Shown: positions 32,033 to 41,192 of the stretch, piece by piece | Position numbering within the stretch: position 1 is the first letter of the stretch | How the letters are laid out: each line of letters begins with the position of its first letter | NCBI GenBank assembly: GCA_964559175.1 | Contig: CAZLGT010000010.1 | Coordinates: 33,978-97,977, forward strand | Origin: Mariniphaga sp964559175 | Lineage (GTDB): Bacteria; Bacteroidota; Bacteroidia; Bacteroidales; Prolixibacteraceae | DNA: 64,000 nt | Reading direction: 5' to 3' | The notes under the pieces: model-generated | Databases searched by the model: none | Seen by the model: the letters and a program-made list of their open reading frames with translations, nothing else | What the model was told of the DNA's origin: nothing | Position numbers and translations under genes: made by a program

Positions 32033-33802
32033 TTAAAGTTGAACAAGCAGCACCACTTTCTGTTCGTCGCGGATAATGTCAACTGAAATGGTTTGCCCAG
32101 CTTCCAGCGATTGCAGCCGGTTCATGTAATCGTAAATATTACCCACTTTTTTCCCGTCGATGGCAGTAATAATATCTCCTTTTAGCATGCCTGCCTTTTC
32201 AGCCGGTTTATCGGGTGAAACAGCATCCACCCGCAGGCCGCGGTCTTCCATGCCGGCATAATCGGGCATAATGCCCAGCGAAACCCTGAACCGTCCGCCA
32301 CGAGTCCGCTGAACCCTGGGGCCTGCCTCACGAAAAGTGAGTACACTGTCAAGCGAAGCAATTTCGCTCACCAGCGTGTGTGCAAATTCCATCACTTCCA
32401 CAGCACCTTCGTAATTGATTTTACCGGGGGTATCGGCGGGTGTGTGGAAATCGGCATGTGCTCCGGTAGAGATAAAAAATACTGGAATGTTTTGCAGGTA
32501 GAACGAAGCATGGTCCGACGGACCGATTCCCTCGCCTGAAAGCGCAAGCTGAAACCCGGGATTCAGCCGGTGGATAATCTCTTCGATTTCTTTGGCTGTT
32601 TGAGTGCCTCCAATACTCAGTGCTTTGTTCTCCGCATCGAGCCTGCCAACCATATCGAAGTTAAACATCGCCGTCATCCTTGAAGTCTCCACCGGAGGGT
32701 CGGCAACAAAGGCTTTGGAGCCAATCAGCCCCATCTCTTCGGCACCAAAAGCTGCAAAAATTACGCTTCGGCGGTTATTTTTTCCGGCAGCCATTTTCTC
32801 CGCCAGTTCAATCACTGCGGCTACTCCCGAGGCGTTGTCGTCGGCGCCGTAATGAACGGCTATGGTGTCAGGTGCTCTAGAGCCTGAGCCTTGTCCGCCC
32901 ATTCCCAGGTGATCGTAATGAGCTCCAACCACTATGTATTCATCTCTCAAACCGGGGTCGGTTCCGGCGATAAGGGCTGCCACATTTTGTGAAACCGCTT
33001 TTTCCAGTTGAACATCCACCGTTGCCGAAATTGTTATACCGGTTTCAAAACCTACAGATGCCTTTTTTTTCAGCATATCGTCTTCAAGATTTTCCACAGT
33101 GAACCCTGTATTCTGAAGTATTTTGTTGGCTGTGCTTCGGGTAATCTGCAAGACCGGAATGGAGTAGCGGCTTACATTTTTATCGAAAAAAAGCGGCGAA
33201 AGCTCGTCTTTTTCACTGAAAGCAGGGCCGGCAACCAGAATGAGTCCGGCCGCTTTTTTATCTTCGGCCTTAAGCGCTTTGGCCCGTTCGGTTGAAAACT
33301 CCACAAAGGGACTTTGGGCGTTTTCCATGTCGGGGTCTCCCTGTAAAATCAGCAGCCACTTTCCTTCTACATCAGGGCCGGTAAAATCGTTCCATTTTAC
33401 TGAGTCATTTTCCAGTTCCAACCCGTAGCCTGCAAAAACTACCGGAGCTTCCACCCTTCCGTTGGCTGAAAATGCATAGGGAGAAAAATCCTCTTTCACC
33501 ACGAATGTTTCTTCTTCAACCTGCAACACATTATTGCTTCCCGTGGTAGCCGAAGTAACCAGTTCGAAGGGCTGAAATCCCTCTTCAAACAGGAGTTTTA
33601 ACCCGGCAGCGGAGAACCGGTCGCGAATATATTCTGCTGCCAGCCGGTCGCCCGGTGTACCTGCTTTTCTGCCTTTTAACGAATCGGATGCCAGGTATTC
33701 AATGGTTTCCCGAATGTCATCAACTGTTATTTCAGGATTGAACCGGGGCTGACAGGCTGCCAGAAAAGCTACCAGAACGAGAGAATATAAAAATTGTTTC
33801 AT
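32033..33802 (-). CDS. M28-family zinc aminopeptidase lipoprotein with PA and PDZ domains
   Basis: 589 residues from the ATG at 33802, where a lipoprotein signal (lipobox FLAAC) begins; a longer in-frame start adds 32 non-signal residues. A PA-type insert lies before the catalytic domain. Metal and catalytic residues are visible in VVGAHYDHLGMG, ADDNASGVAAVIELAE, FGAEEMGLIGS, FNFDMVGR and SDHASFY...HADFHTPADT. A C-terminal PDZ domain (about 505-589; AEKAGMLKGDIITAIDGKKV) is typical of exported M28 peptidases in this phylum. It removes N-terminal residues from peptides outside the cytoplasm. Confidence 0.93.
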   Translation of the reverse strand: MKQFLYSLVLVAFLAACQPRFNPEITVDDIRETIEYLASDSLKGRKAGTPGDRLAAEYIRDRFSAAGLKLLFEEGFQPFELVTSATTGSNNVLQVEEETFVVKEDFSPYAFSANGRVEAPVVFAGYGLELENDSVKWNDFTGPDVEGKWLLILQGDPDMENAQSPFVEFSTERAKALKAEDKKAAGLILVAGPAFSEKDELSPLFFDKNVSRYSIPVLQITRSTANKILQNTGFTVENLEDDMLKKKASVGFETGITISATVDVQLEKAVSQNVAALIAGTDPGLRDEYIVVGAHYDHLGMGGQGSGSRAPDTIAVHYGADDNASGVAAVIELAEKMAAGKNNRRSVIFAAFGAEEMGLIGSKAFVADPPVETSRMTAMFNFDMVGRLDAENKALSIGGTQTAKEIEEIIHRLNPGFQLALSGEGIGPSDHASFYLQNIPVFFISTGAHADFHTPADTPGKINYEGAVEVMEFAHTLVSEIASLDSVLTFREAGPRVQRTRGGRFRVSLGIMPDYAGMEDRGLRVDAVSPDKPAEKAGMLKGDIITAIDGKKVGNIYDYMNRLQSLEAGQTISVDIIRDEQKVVLLVQL

Positions 33803-33960
33803 TACCAAACTTCCTTTCAAAAAATAAAATAATTTCTGTGTCAATATCAACTCAGTTAAGTTGAAAACAGGTTTAAAATACGAGGTAATAATACGCATAA
33901 TTCATCGTATTAAAAAGGAGTTGTGTATATTTACAGCCTTTTAAAAGGAAGGAGAAAGCA

Positions 33961-36048
33961 TTGATTTCATTTGGAACTAAATACTGGTTTGTTTTTTTAA
34001 TTTTAATATTGGCCGCAGCTGCGGGCATTGTTTTTTTGCTGTATTTCAATAATAAAGAGAGCCGGGAATTAACGTTGAAACAGCGACGCTTTCTTATGGT
34101 GCTCCGGTTTTTTTCGATTGCACTTATTGCATTTTTGCTATTGTCTCCTTTTGTAAGAAGTCTGCGCAGGATTATACAAAATCCGGTAATTATTGCTGCC
34201 TGGGACAATACCGCCTCTATGGTGGCTGCCGGAGATTCCTCTCAACTGGCAACGGATGTTTCACGGCTGAAAGAACGGATTTCGGAGGAGTTGGGTTCCG
34301 GTTACACCCTTGTTACCTATTCATTCGGGCAGGAAACCAAACTTACTGACGAACTTGATTTTTCAGAAAAAAAATCGGATTACAGCAACCTGATTGCCTC
34401 CATCACCAACAACCATTTCAATGAAAATGTGGGAGCGCTTCTTTTGGCCGGCGACGGTATTTATAATCAGGGAAGAAACCCTGTTAATATGATGGATAAT
34501 CTTACTTTTCCCATTTATACCATCGGTTTTGGAGATACCACACAGGTAACAGATGCCCGGATACAGGGAGTAAGAGTAAACCGCACATCTTTTGCAGGCA
34601 ACCGTTTTCCTGTAGAAATCGATACCCGTTTTTATAAGCTGAGGGGCAGGTCGTTGAAACTTACCGTAAATGAAGGAAGTTCCCAGGTGGCTGAAACTGT
34701 AATTACACCCCCCAACGATGATTTTTTTAGTACTCATGAATTTATTCTGGAGGCTGGCGAGCCGGGGCTGAAACATTTTTCAGCTGCCATTGAGGTGGTT
34801 GAAAATGAGCGTAATATAAAAAACAACCAATCAGATTTTGTAGTGAATGTGCTGGAAAACAAGCAGAAGATACTTATCCTTTCCGATGGTTCGCACCCCG
34901 ATATCGGCGCCATTAAAAATACACTGGAGCAACAGAAGTCTTATGAAGTTTCGGTTTTTACAGAAGAACCTTATCCGTCGAATCTTGCCGATTTTAATCT
35001 GGTAATTCTCAACCAGCTGCCTACTCCCGGTAAATCCATGGCACGAATTTTTGGGGATGATGCTATCCGGCGTATTCCGTTGCTGTTTATTGTGGGCGGA
35101 AAAACATTTTTGCCCCAGTTTAATGCTTTGACTGCCGGTGCTGCCATTGAGCCGCTGGCAGGTTCTCCCGAGGAGGCACAGGCTTTTGTAAACCCGGGCT
35201 ATGCCACATTCACTCTAAGTGAAAGCTTCAGGGAAGTGGCGCCAAAGTTTCCTCCGCTGATGGTTCCGTTTGCCAATTATACACTTGAAACAGGATTTAC
35301 ACCACTCCTGTACCAAAAGGTGAGAAATATTGAGACCGGAAAACCATTGCTGGCCACCGGTGTGCTGAACGGGAGGAAAACAGGTTTCATTTTTGGCGAA
35401 GGCATCTGGCGCTGGCGGCTGAATAATTATTTTCAGAACCAGAGCCACAGCCAGTTTAACGAACTGGTAAATCAACTGATTCAGTACCTGGCACTGAGAC
35501 ATAATGAAGACAATTTTATGATTGACTTTGAGCCGGTTTACGATGAAATTGACGACGTGGTGATGAATGCCGAAGTGTATAACGATGCCTTTGAACGGAT
35601 AACCACAGATGAAGTGACCATTGTTATTTCAAACGATGAAGGCAATGAATTCGAATTTACATTCGACGTGAGAGGCGATGGGTATTACCTCAACGCCGGA
35701 AACCTGCCTGTGGGAAATTTCCGGTTTGAGGCTGAAGTTACCATTGGTGACCAAACCTTTACCGAAACCGGCAATTTTGCCGTAGCATCTGTTAATCTCG
35801 AAGATGTGGTAACGCGTGCAAACCACCATACGTTGTATCAGCTGGCCTCGCAAACCGGAGGCGCTTTTTATTTGCCCGACGATGCTGAAGAAATTGTCCG
35901 TATGCTTAACGACAGCAACCGGTTGAAGCCAACTACCTATTTTCAGGAGATGGTGAACGAGCTGCTGAACCAGAGGTGGTTGTTTCTTGTTTTGTTATTA
36001 TTGTTAAGTGTGGAATGGTTTTTGAGAAAGTACTGGGGAATTTACTAA
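33961..36048 (+). CDS. VWA-like membrane protein, head of a four-gene lipoprotein operon
   Basis: 695 residues. The start is a TTG at 33961, supported by GGAAGGAG six bases upstream. Two N-terminal membrane helices (8-29 and 45-63) precede a VWA-like domain (about 78-190) whose metal site reads DNTAS in place of DxSxS and which includes LLLAGDGIYNQGRNP. A second Rossmann-like region (ILILSDGSHPDIGAIKNTL, about 300-400) resembles the amidotransferase-like fold seen in such proteins. A last membrane helix lies near the C terminus (WLFLVLLLLLSVEWFL). Related Bacteroidota proteins are uncharacterised. Both large domains should face the periplasm. Confidence 0.85.
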   Translation: MISFGTKYWFVFLILILAAAAGIVFLLYFNNKESRELTLKQRRFLMVLRFFSIALIAFLLLSPFVRSLRRIIQNPVIIAAWDNTASMVAAGDSSQLATDVSRLKERISEELGSGYTLVTYSFGQETKLTDELDFSEKKSDYSNLIASITNNHFNENVGALLLAGDGIYNQGRNPVNMMDNLTFPIYTIGFGDTTQVTDARIQGVRVNRTSFAGNRFPVEIDTRFYKLRGRSLKLTVNEGSSQVAETVITPPNDDFFSTHEFILEAGEPGLKHFSAAIEVVENERNIKNNQSDFVVNVLENKQKILILSDGSHPDIGAIKNTLEQQKSYEVSVFTEEPYPSNLADFNLVILNQLPTPGKSMARIFGDDAIRRIPLLFIVGGKTFLPQFNALTAGAAIEPLAGSPEEAQAFVNPGYATFTLSESFREVAPKFPPLMVPFANYTLETGFTPLLYQKVRNIETGKPLLATGVLNGRKTGFIFGEGIWRWRLNNYFQNQSHSQFNELVNQLIQYLALRHNEDNFMIDFEPVYDEIDDVVMNAEVYNDAFERITTDEVTIVISNDEGNEFEFTFDVRGDGYYLNAGNLPVGNFRFEAEVTIGDQTFTETGNFAVASVNLEDVVTRANHHTLYQLASQTGGAFYLPDDAEEIVRMLNDSNRLKPTTYFQEMVNELLNQRWLFLVLLLLLSVEWFLRKYWGIY

Positions 36049-36064
36049 AACGAATTTGCAGGGA

Positions 36065-37120
36065 ATGATAAATAAGTTGGTTAAAATAGGAAGGAATGCA
36101 GCACTGTTGATTTTTTCATTGGTTGCATTTTCTTGTGTTTCAACTCGTTCGTTAACCATCGACATCCCTGTGAGAACACCGGGTGAGCTTCCCGAGTCAA
36201 TTCAAAGTTTAACGCTGGTTACACAGGCAGTTGATGAACACTTCACCAATTTGGAAAGCGATTCGCTCCAAAAACTGTTTTTTGAAAAAAGGTTCAGGCT
36301 CGATACGGTGTTATACGATTTTCAAATGGCGGATACCACGCTGAAAGCACTGGGCGAACTGCTGTTCGAGTCGGGGCGTTACGACTATGTAATCCCGGAA
36401 GAACGGTTTTTACCTGCTCCCAAAACTTCTTTTCTGGCTACCGAATTGTCATGGGATGTTATTGAAGAGTTATGTGAAGTTTTTGAAACCGATGCCGTTT
36501 TGTCGCTCGACCATCTGAAAACCCGGGTGATCACCGATTACAGCAACGAAACTTTTTTCGATCCCTTTCAGGGAGGGTTTAATTCGGCTGCCACGGCAAC
36601 CATGAATATACAGTACGATGCTTTGTTCAGGGTTTACGACCCGGAAGAGAGAAAAGTGCTTCGGAGGGAATTTATTACCGATACGTTGTACTGGGAGGAT
36701 TCCGATGTTTCAGCCCGAAACCTTTTCAGGCGATTCACCCCTGTGAAACAGGCTCTTACCGAAACCGGAATAGTAATTGCGCTGGAGCTGACAGATAAAA
36801 TTGCCATTCGCTGGCGGCCCGAGCGAAGACAATATTTTATAAGAGGAAATGCCCGGCTGAGAGAAGCCAACGAACTGGCAGCGGTTGGCGACTGGAGGGG
36901 AGCAATTGCCGACTGGCAGAAGGTGGTTGAAAGCTCAGGTTCCAAAACATTGCGCAGCAAAGCAATGCTTAATATGGCGCTGGGTTACGAAATTCTGGGT
37001 GATGTTGAAAGCGCCATATCATGGGCACTTGAATCATACAATACCATGTACCGTCCACTCACATACGAGTACCTGGAAATTCTGAAAAGAAGACAAAACG
37101 AACTAAAAAACAGGGAATGA
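36065..37120 (+). CDS. Lipoprotein of the DUF6340-like family, copy 1
   Basis: 351 residues from the ATG at 36065; a TTG at 36056 is an alternative. The lipobox LVAFSC gives a lipid-anchored Cys near residue 21. A conserved body (SIQSLTLVTQAVDEHF, then a variable centre with AVLSLDHLKTR) ends in a TPR-like helical tail (NELAAVGDWRGAIADWQKVVE...KAMLNMALGYEILGDVESAI). It resembles a Bacteroidota lipoprotein family I recall as DUF6340, whose function is unknown. It starts 16 bases after the VWA-like gene and overlaps copy 2 by 4 bases (ATGA), so the genes are translationally coupled. Confidence 0.85.
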   Translation: MINKLVKIGRNAALLIFSLVAFSCVSTRSLTIDIPVRTPGELPESIQSLTLVTQAVDEHFTNLESDSLQKLFFEKRFRLDTVLYDFQMADTTLKALGELLFESGRYDYVIPEERFLPAPKTSFLATELSWDVIEELCEVFETDAVLSLDHLKTRVITDYSNETFFDPFQGGFNSAATATMNIQYDALFRVYDPEERKVLRREFITDTLYWEDSDVSARNLFRRFTPVKQALTETGIVIALELTDKIAIRWRPERRQYFIRGNARLREANELAAVGDWRGAIADWQKVVESSGSKTLRSKAMLNMALGYEILGDVESAISWALESYNTMYRPLTYEYLEILKRRQNELKNRE

Positions 37121-38160
37121 ATGTCCGACTTTTACCGGCTGTTTTAATTTTACTGCTGGCTTCAGCATGTACCGTTTACCGGGAATATCCCATCGAGGTG
37201 TTTAACCCGGGTGAGGTGTTTGTGCCCGCGTCGGTTAAAAGTGCGGCAGTTGTTTACCGGCAGTTCAAGTACCCCGAAGATACTTTGCTGCACTATTATA
37301 AAGATGATTTTCAGTTGTTCAAGGCAAAAAACGACCCAGCCGATCTCGACAGCCTTTTGGTAACGGTTTGCCTCAACGAACTGGCTACCAACCTGAAAAC
37401 TAACGAAGCATTCGACGAACTGCACGTTTTCCCTTACCATACATTTGAGCGGCACACCGGCGAACATTTAACCGATTTGCCAGCCCAACTCATTGCGCAG
37501 ATTACATCGGCTTCGGATGCAGATCTGCTCATTTTACTTGAAACTTTTTCATTGTTCTTTTCAGCCTATCCTGAAACGTTTGAAACACCGGCCACCAACG
37601 AAGTGATTTCTGTTGCTGTTTGGGGAGTTTACGATCCAATGAAAAAGGCAGTGATTGAGCGTAAAACGATGATTGATACCGTTTACTGGAACGGTTACGA
37701 TGAGGAGGGGAACTACCGGCAGAACTACCGGCCGCCGGCACGTCTCACTGCACTCGAACTGGCTGCCTCCATGGCAGGAGAAAGCTATGCCAAACGGTTT
37801 TACCCTTCATGGCATACCGTCAGCCGGATGTACTCTGTTCCTCCCTTACCCGATTTTTCTGAAGCGGCCTATCATTTCGAGGAAGGCGAATGGGATAAGG
37901 CAATAGCTCTCTGGCGAAAATATGCCGACGACCGCAACGGGAAAATGGCCATTAATGCCCGGTACAATCTGGCACTGGCATTCGAAATGAAGGATGAACT
38001 GGAAACAGCCGCACAATGGCTTGCAGCAGCCCGCGATCTGGCTCAAAAACACAGGAGCAAAAGTGATTTGACGATGATTGATGCCTACCGTAAAGTGCTG
38101 GATAAAAGAAGAAAGGAGCTTTCAAAATTCAACAGAATGCAAAATGAAATCCACCCGTAA
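37117..38160 (+). CDS. Lipoprotein of the DUF6340-like family, copy 2
   Basis: 347 residues with a lipobox (LLLASAC, Cys18). It has the same plan as copy 1: an N-terminal body opening VFVPASVKSAAVVYRQFKYP, a central LLILLETFS strand, and a C-terminal TPR-like tail (AAYHFEEGEWDKAIALWRKYADD...ARYNLALAFEMKDELETAAQWL). The three copies are clearly homologous but strongly diverged, as expected for subunits with different places in one complex. Its start overlaps the end of copy 1 by 4 bases and its end overlaps copy 3 by 17 bases. Confidence 0.87.
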   Translation: MNVRLLPAVLILLLASACTVYREYPIEVFNPGEVFVPASVKSAAVVYRQFKYPEDTLLHYYKDDFQLFKAKNDPADLDSLLVTVCLNELATNLKTNEAFDELHVFPYHTFERHTGEHLTDLPAQLIAQITSASDADLLILLETFSLFFSAYPETFETPATNEVISVAVWGVYDPMKKAVIERKTMIDTVYWNGYDEEGNYRQNYRPPARLTALELAASMAGESYAKRFYPSWHTVSRMYSVPPLPDFSEAAYHFEEGEWDKAIALWRKYADDRNGKMAINARYNLALAFEMKDELETAAQWLAAARDLAQKHRSKSDLTMIDAYRKVLDKRRKELSKFNRMQNEIHP

Positions 38161-39334
38161 GTTAACATTGCTGGTTTTTGCCGGACTGTTTTTATCCGCC
38201 TGCAATACCTTGTATAATGTTAAAACTGTTGACATTGAAATTTTTGTGCCTGCAAACGCAATCTTTCCTGAAAAATATGACACGATAGCTATTCGTTACA
38301 ACAATTTTAATGCAGCCTATAATCCCAATTTTGCCGCCTATATTGAAAATAACAGGCAGATGACTGACTCCACAAATACCGACAGTCTGGCGGCAGAAAC
38401 GTATTACCGGTATTTCCTTCATACATTAAAGTCCAATTCTTTTTTCGACTCTGTTATTGAAATTGAAAGAACTGATTATTCGAAAACCATCCTGTCGGAC
38501 TCCATTTTAGAAATTGGTTTTATTGAGCTGGAAGACAGTTTACATTCCATTTTGATTCCTGATGAATATGAACCGGTCACCAATTTCTGGTCGCTGGCCG
38601 GAAAATTTCAACCGCAAAAAGAGAATAGCGAAGTAAGATATCTGGACCCGATGCTGGGTTTGTATTCCAGGGAAGAGTTGGCTCAACTGGCCGATTCAAC
38701 AAATTCACAAATGCTGTTGTCGTTAGATTATTTTGCAACTGTTGACAGAAAATATGCATTCGACAAAAAAAAGACAGCAGATTTTTTTGATGTATTTATA
38801 ATTGCATACTGGAATTTTTATGACCTGAAGAATTTACGATTATCTTATTATTACGATCGGGTTGACACAGTCACCTGGGATTTTCGTGAAGGATTAGAAA
38901 TCTTTCCGCCAAGAGAGGAGGCCATTCAAAACACAGCCGAAATTTCAGCTGTTCAGTTTGCTGGGTTTCTTATTCCACACTGGATTGAAGTTCAGCGGAT
39001 GTATTACCGCTCGGGGAACGTCGATCTGAAAAAAGCCGATGCATTGGTGGCAAAAGGAAAATGGCTGGAAGCAGCAGAAATCTGGCGCAAACATGTTGAA
39101 AGCCCAAACAAAAAAATAGCAGCTAAAAGCAAGTTCAACATGGCGCTGGCGTGCGAAATTCTGGGTCGGTTAGATGCTGCTGTTGATTGGGCAGTGCAGT
39201 CGTACCTCGTTTTCGGACAGAAAAATCCTGTACATGAACAAAACAGTCTGCAATACATCAATATTTTAAATCAGCGAAAAATGGACATAAAACGAATTGA
39301 GTACCAGTTTAACCCGAAATCCGTACCCCTGTAA
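38144..39334 (+). CDS. Lipoprotein of the DUF6340-like family, copy 3
   Basis: 396 residues from the ATG at 38144, where a lipoprotein signal begins (lipobox GLFLSAC, Cys20); the longer frame start at 38078 reads through copy 2. The plan is as in copies 1 and 2: IFVPANAIFPEKYDTIAIRYNNFN, then SQMLLSLDYFATVD, then the TPR-like tail (ADALVAKGKWLEAAEIWRKHVE...SKFNMALACEILGRLDAAVDWAV). It is the longest copy and visibly more A+T-rich than the first two, so its history may differ. It ends the four-gene run; the GH51 gene is convergent. Confidence 0.87.
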   Translation: MKSTRKLTLLVFAGLFLSACNTLYNVKTVDIEIFVPANAIFPEKYDTIAIRYNNFNAAYNPNFAAYIENNRQMTDSTNTDSLAAETYYRYFLHTLKSNSFFDSVIEIERTDYSKTILSDSILEIGFIELEDSLHSILIPDEYEPVTNFWSLAGKFQPQKENSEVRYLDPMLGLYSREELAQLADSTNSQMLLSLDYFATVDRKYAFDKKKTADFFDVFIIAYWNFYDLKNLRLSYYYDRVDTVTWDFREGLEIFPPREEAIQNTAEISAVQFAGFLIPHWIEVQRMYYRSGNVDLKKADALVAKGKWLEAAEIWRKHVESPNKKIAAKSKFNMALACEILGRLDAAVDWAVQSYLVFGQKNPVHEQNSLQYINILNQRKMDIKRIEYQFNPKSVPL

Positions 39335-39391
39335 TGAAAACAGCCGGCCCAAACCGGACCAGCTGCTTCGTTATGAAATACTTTTAATTTT

Positions 39392-40936
39392 TCAGTTCAA
39401 CTCCAGCATTACAATCGATTTTGAAGGAAGATTAACGGTCAGTGAGTTCCCATTTACTTTTACATCACTGAAATTTTTTGAATAAACTTCCTCCGGTTTC
39501 CCGAAATCGTTAAAGGAATTCACCTTTTCGGCAGTAACTATTTCACCTTTGTTGAAAGTCACTTTGTCGAGTCCGCGCAATTCACACGAGATGCTCACTG
39601 CCTTATTGGGATTCAGGTTGCTGATGGTAATATGAATTTTTCCGTCTTCCGATTTTGATGCAGAGGTTGAAATGGCCGGAATGCTTTTGCCATCCAGCTC
39701 ATAATTCTCAGATACCAAATCGGTTGGCAATAATGTAGCGTCTTGGTGCACCTTATACATTTTAAACACATAAAAGGTGGGTGTTTTAACAATTTCAGCA
39801 TCTTTTGTTAAAAGCATAGACTGAAGCACATTTACGGTTTGGGCAATATTTGCCATTTTCACCCGGTGGCAGTATTTGTTGAACAGGTCGAGGTTAACCG
39901 CAGCCACCATGGCATCGCGCAGGGTGTTTTGCTGGTAAAGAAATCCGGGATTGGTGCCGGGCTCCACATCGTGCCATACTCCCCACTCGTCAACCAACAG
40001 TCCTACGCGGTTGCGTGGATCATATCGGTCCATAATGTTGATGTGGTTTCTCAGCAATTCATCCATAAACAGGGTTTTACTCATGGTCTGGAAATATTCG
40101 CCCTCGGTGAACTGCGTGGCAGATCCTTTTTGGCTCCAGTTGTGTGTAATGGTATAATAATGCAGCGAAATGCCCTGGAAACTTCTGCCGGGATTTCCGT
40201 ATTTCATCAGGGTTTCCATCCAGTGGTAATCGGAATCGCTGGGCCCGCAGGCTATTTTGTATAACCGGTTGTCGCCGTAGTCTTTGGTATAGGTGGAATA
40301 GCGTTTCATTTCGTTGGTGTAGTACTCCGCTGTCATGTTACCGCCGCATCCCCAGTTTTCGTTGCCCAGGTTCCAGTATTTTACGCCCCACGGCTCTTCC
40401 TGCCCGTTAACCTTGCGCAGGTCGGTCATCGGACTGATGTTGCCCGAGTTGAGGTATTCCACCCACTGCGACATCTCCTGAACCGTTCCGCTGCCCAGGT
40501 TTCCGTTAATCACCGGCTCGGCATCCAGTTGCCGGCACAGTTCCATAAATTCGTGCGTGCCAAAGTGGTTGTTTTCTGTCACGCCGCCCCAGTGCGTGTT
40601 TATCATGGTTGGCCGCTGGTCACGCGGACCAATGCCATCCATCCAGTGGTATTCGTCGGCAAAGCAACCGCCGGGCCAGCGCAGGTTGGGAATGCCCATT
40701 TCGCGCAAGGCGTCCACCACATCGTTGCGGATTTCGCTGGTGTTGGAAATATCGGAATCTTCACCTACCCAATACCCACCATAAATACAGCGGCCAAGGT
40801 GTTCCGAAAAGTGGCCGTAGATGTGCCGGCTGATTTTTTCCTTGCCGAGGTCGGTGTTCACTACAATTTTGTTTTGTGCCGTTGAAAAGAGCACAGAAAA
40901 AACAAAAACAATGCTGAAAAATCTTTTTAAATTCAT
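39392..40936 (-). CDS. Alpha-L-arabinofuranosidase, glycoside hydrolase family 51
   Basis: 514 residues with an N-terminal signal peptide (MNLKRFFSIVFVFSVLFSTAQ). It removes terminal arabinofuranose from arabinan or arabinoxylan. Family motifs include ISRHIYGHFSEHLGRCIYGG, LRWPGGCFADEYHW, the acid/base Glu in KYWNLGNENWGCGG and the nucleophile Glu in LLVDEWGVWHD. The C-terminal beta-sandwich (about 410-514) is complete. The signal peptide implies periplasmic or secreted action. No other arabinan-use gene is adjacent; the GH43-like gene at 47182 could act with it. Confidence 0.94.
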   Translation of the reverse strand: MNLKRFFSIVFVFSVLFSTAQNKIVVNTDLGKEKISRHIYGHFSEHLGRCIYGGYWVGEDSDISNTSEIRNDVVDALREMGIPNLRWPGGCFADEYHWMDGIGPRDQRPTMINTHWGGVTENNHFGTHEFMELCRQLDAEPVINGNLGSGTVQEMSQWVEYLNSGNISPMTDLRKVNGQEEPWGVKYWNLGNENWGCGGNMTAEYYTNEMKRYSTYTKDYGDNRLYKIACGPSDSDYHWMETLMKYGNPGRSFQGISLHYYTITHNWSQKGSATQFTEGEYFQTMSKTLFMDELLRNHINIMDRYDPRNRVGLLVDEWGVWHDVEPGTNPGFLYQQNTLRDAMVAAVNLDLFNKYCHRVKMANIAQTVNVLQSMLLTKDAEIVKTPTFYVFKMYKVHQDATLLPTDLVSENYELDGKSIPAISTSASKSEDGKIHITISNLNPNKAVSISCELRGLDKVTFNKGEIVTAEKVNSFNDFGKPEEVYSKNFSDVKVNGNSLTVNLPSKSIVMLELN

Positions 40937-41111
40937 TTTACTGGCTTTTGGTTTATACTCATTTATTTTGAAAATAAAGATAGAAAAAAAGTAATAAATA
41001 CTTTCATTATTTTGAAAAAATCGGCTAATAAATTTTTGGAGGCACTATAAAATCACCTTTTTTTATATGAAAAATTATCCCGTTGTGATTTAGCCAACGG
41101 TTTGAGAAAAC

Positions 41112-41140
41112 GACCCCAGTGGGTTCACATGTTTATAGCA
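41112..41140 (+). repeat. Hairpin plus ATGTTTATAGCA repeat, copy 1
   Basis: A 29-base unit: an imperfect hairpin (GACCC-CAGT-GGGTT) followed by CACATGTTTATAGCA. A second unit of the same length and layout lies at 41164. Short hairpin elements ending in TTTATAG are scattered between genes in many Bacteroidota genomes, as I recall; their function is unknown. Confidence 0.65.
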
Positions 41141-41163
41141 TCGCCGAATCGATAACAGAAACC

Positions 41164-41192
41164 GACCTCAACGAGGTCAAATGTTTATAGCA
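41164..41192 (+). repeat. Hairpin plus ATGTTTATAGCA repeat, copy 2, overlapping a stop codon
   Basis: GACCTC-AAC-GAGGTC is a perfect 6-bp-arm hairpin followed by AAATGTTTATAGCA, in register with copy 1 52 bases upstream. Its last 8 bases overlap the 3' end of the CvfB-like gene, so the repeat supplies that gene's TAA and its final Leu codons. Confidence 0.7.

Noticed and set aside
39335..39391. GC-rich sequence between convergent genes considered as a bidirectional terminator
   Set aside because: The possible stem (CCGG with a six-base loop) is short and neither side has a convincing T-run.
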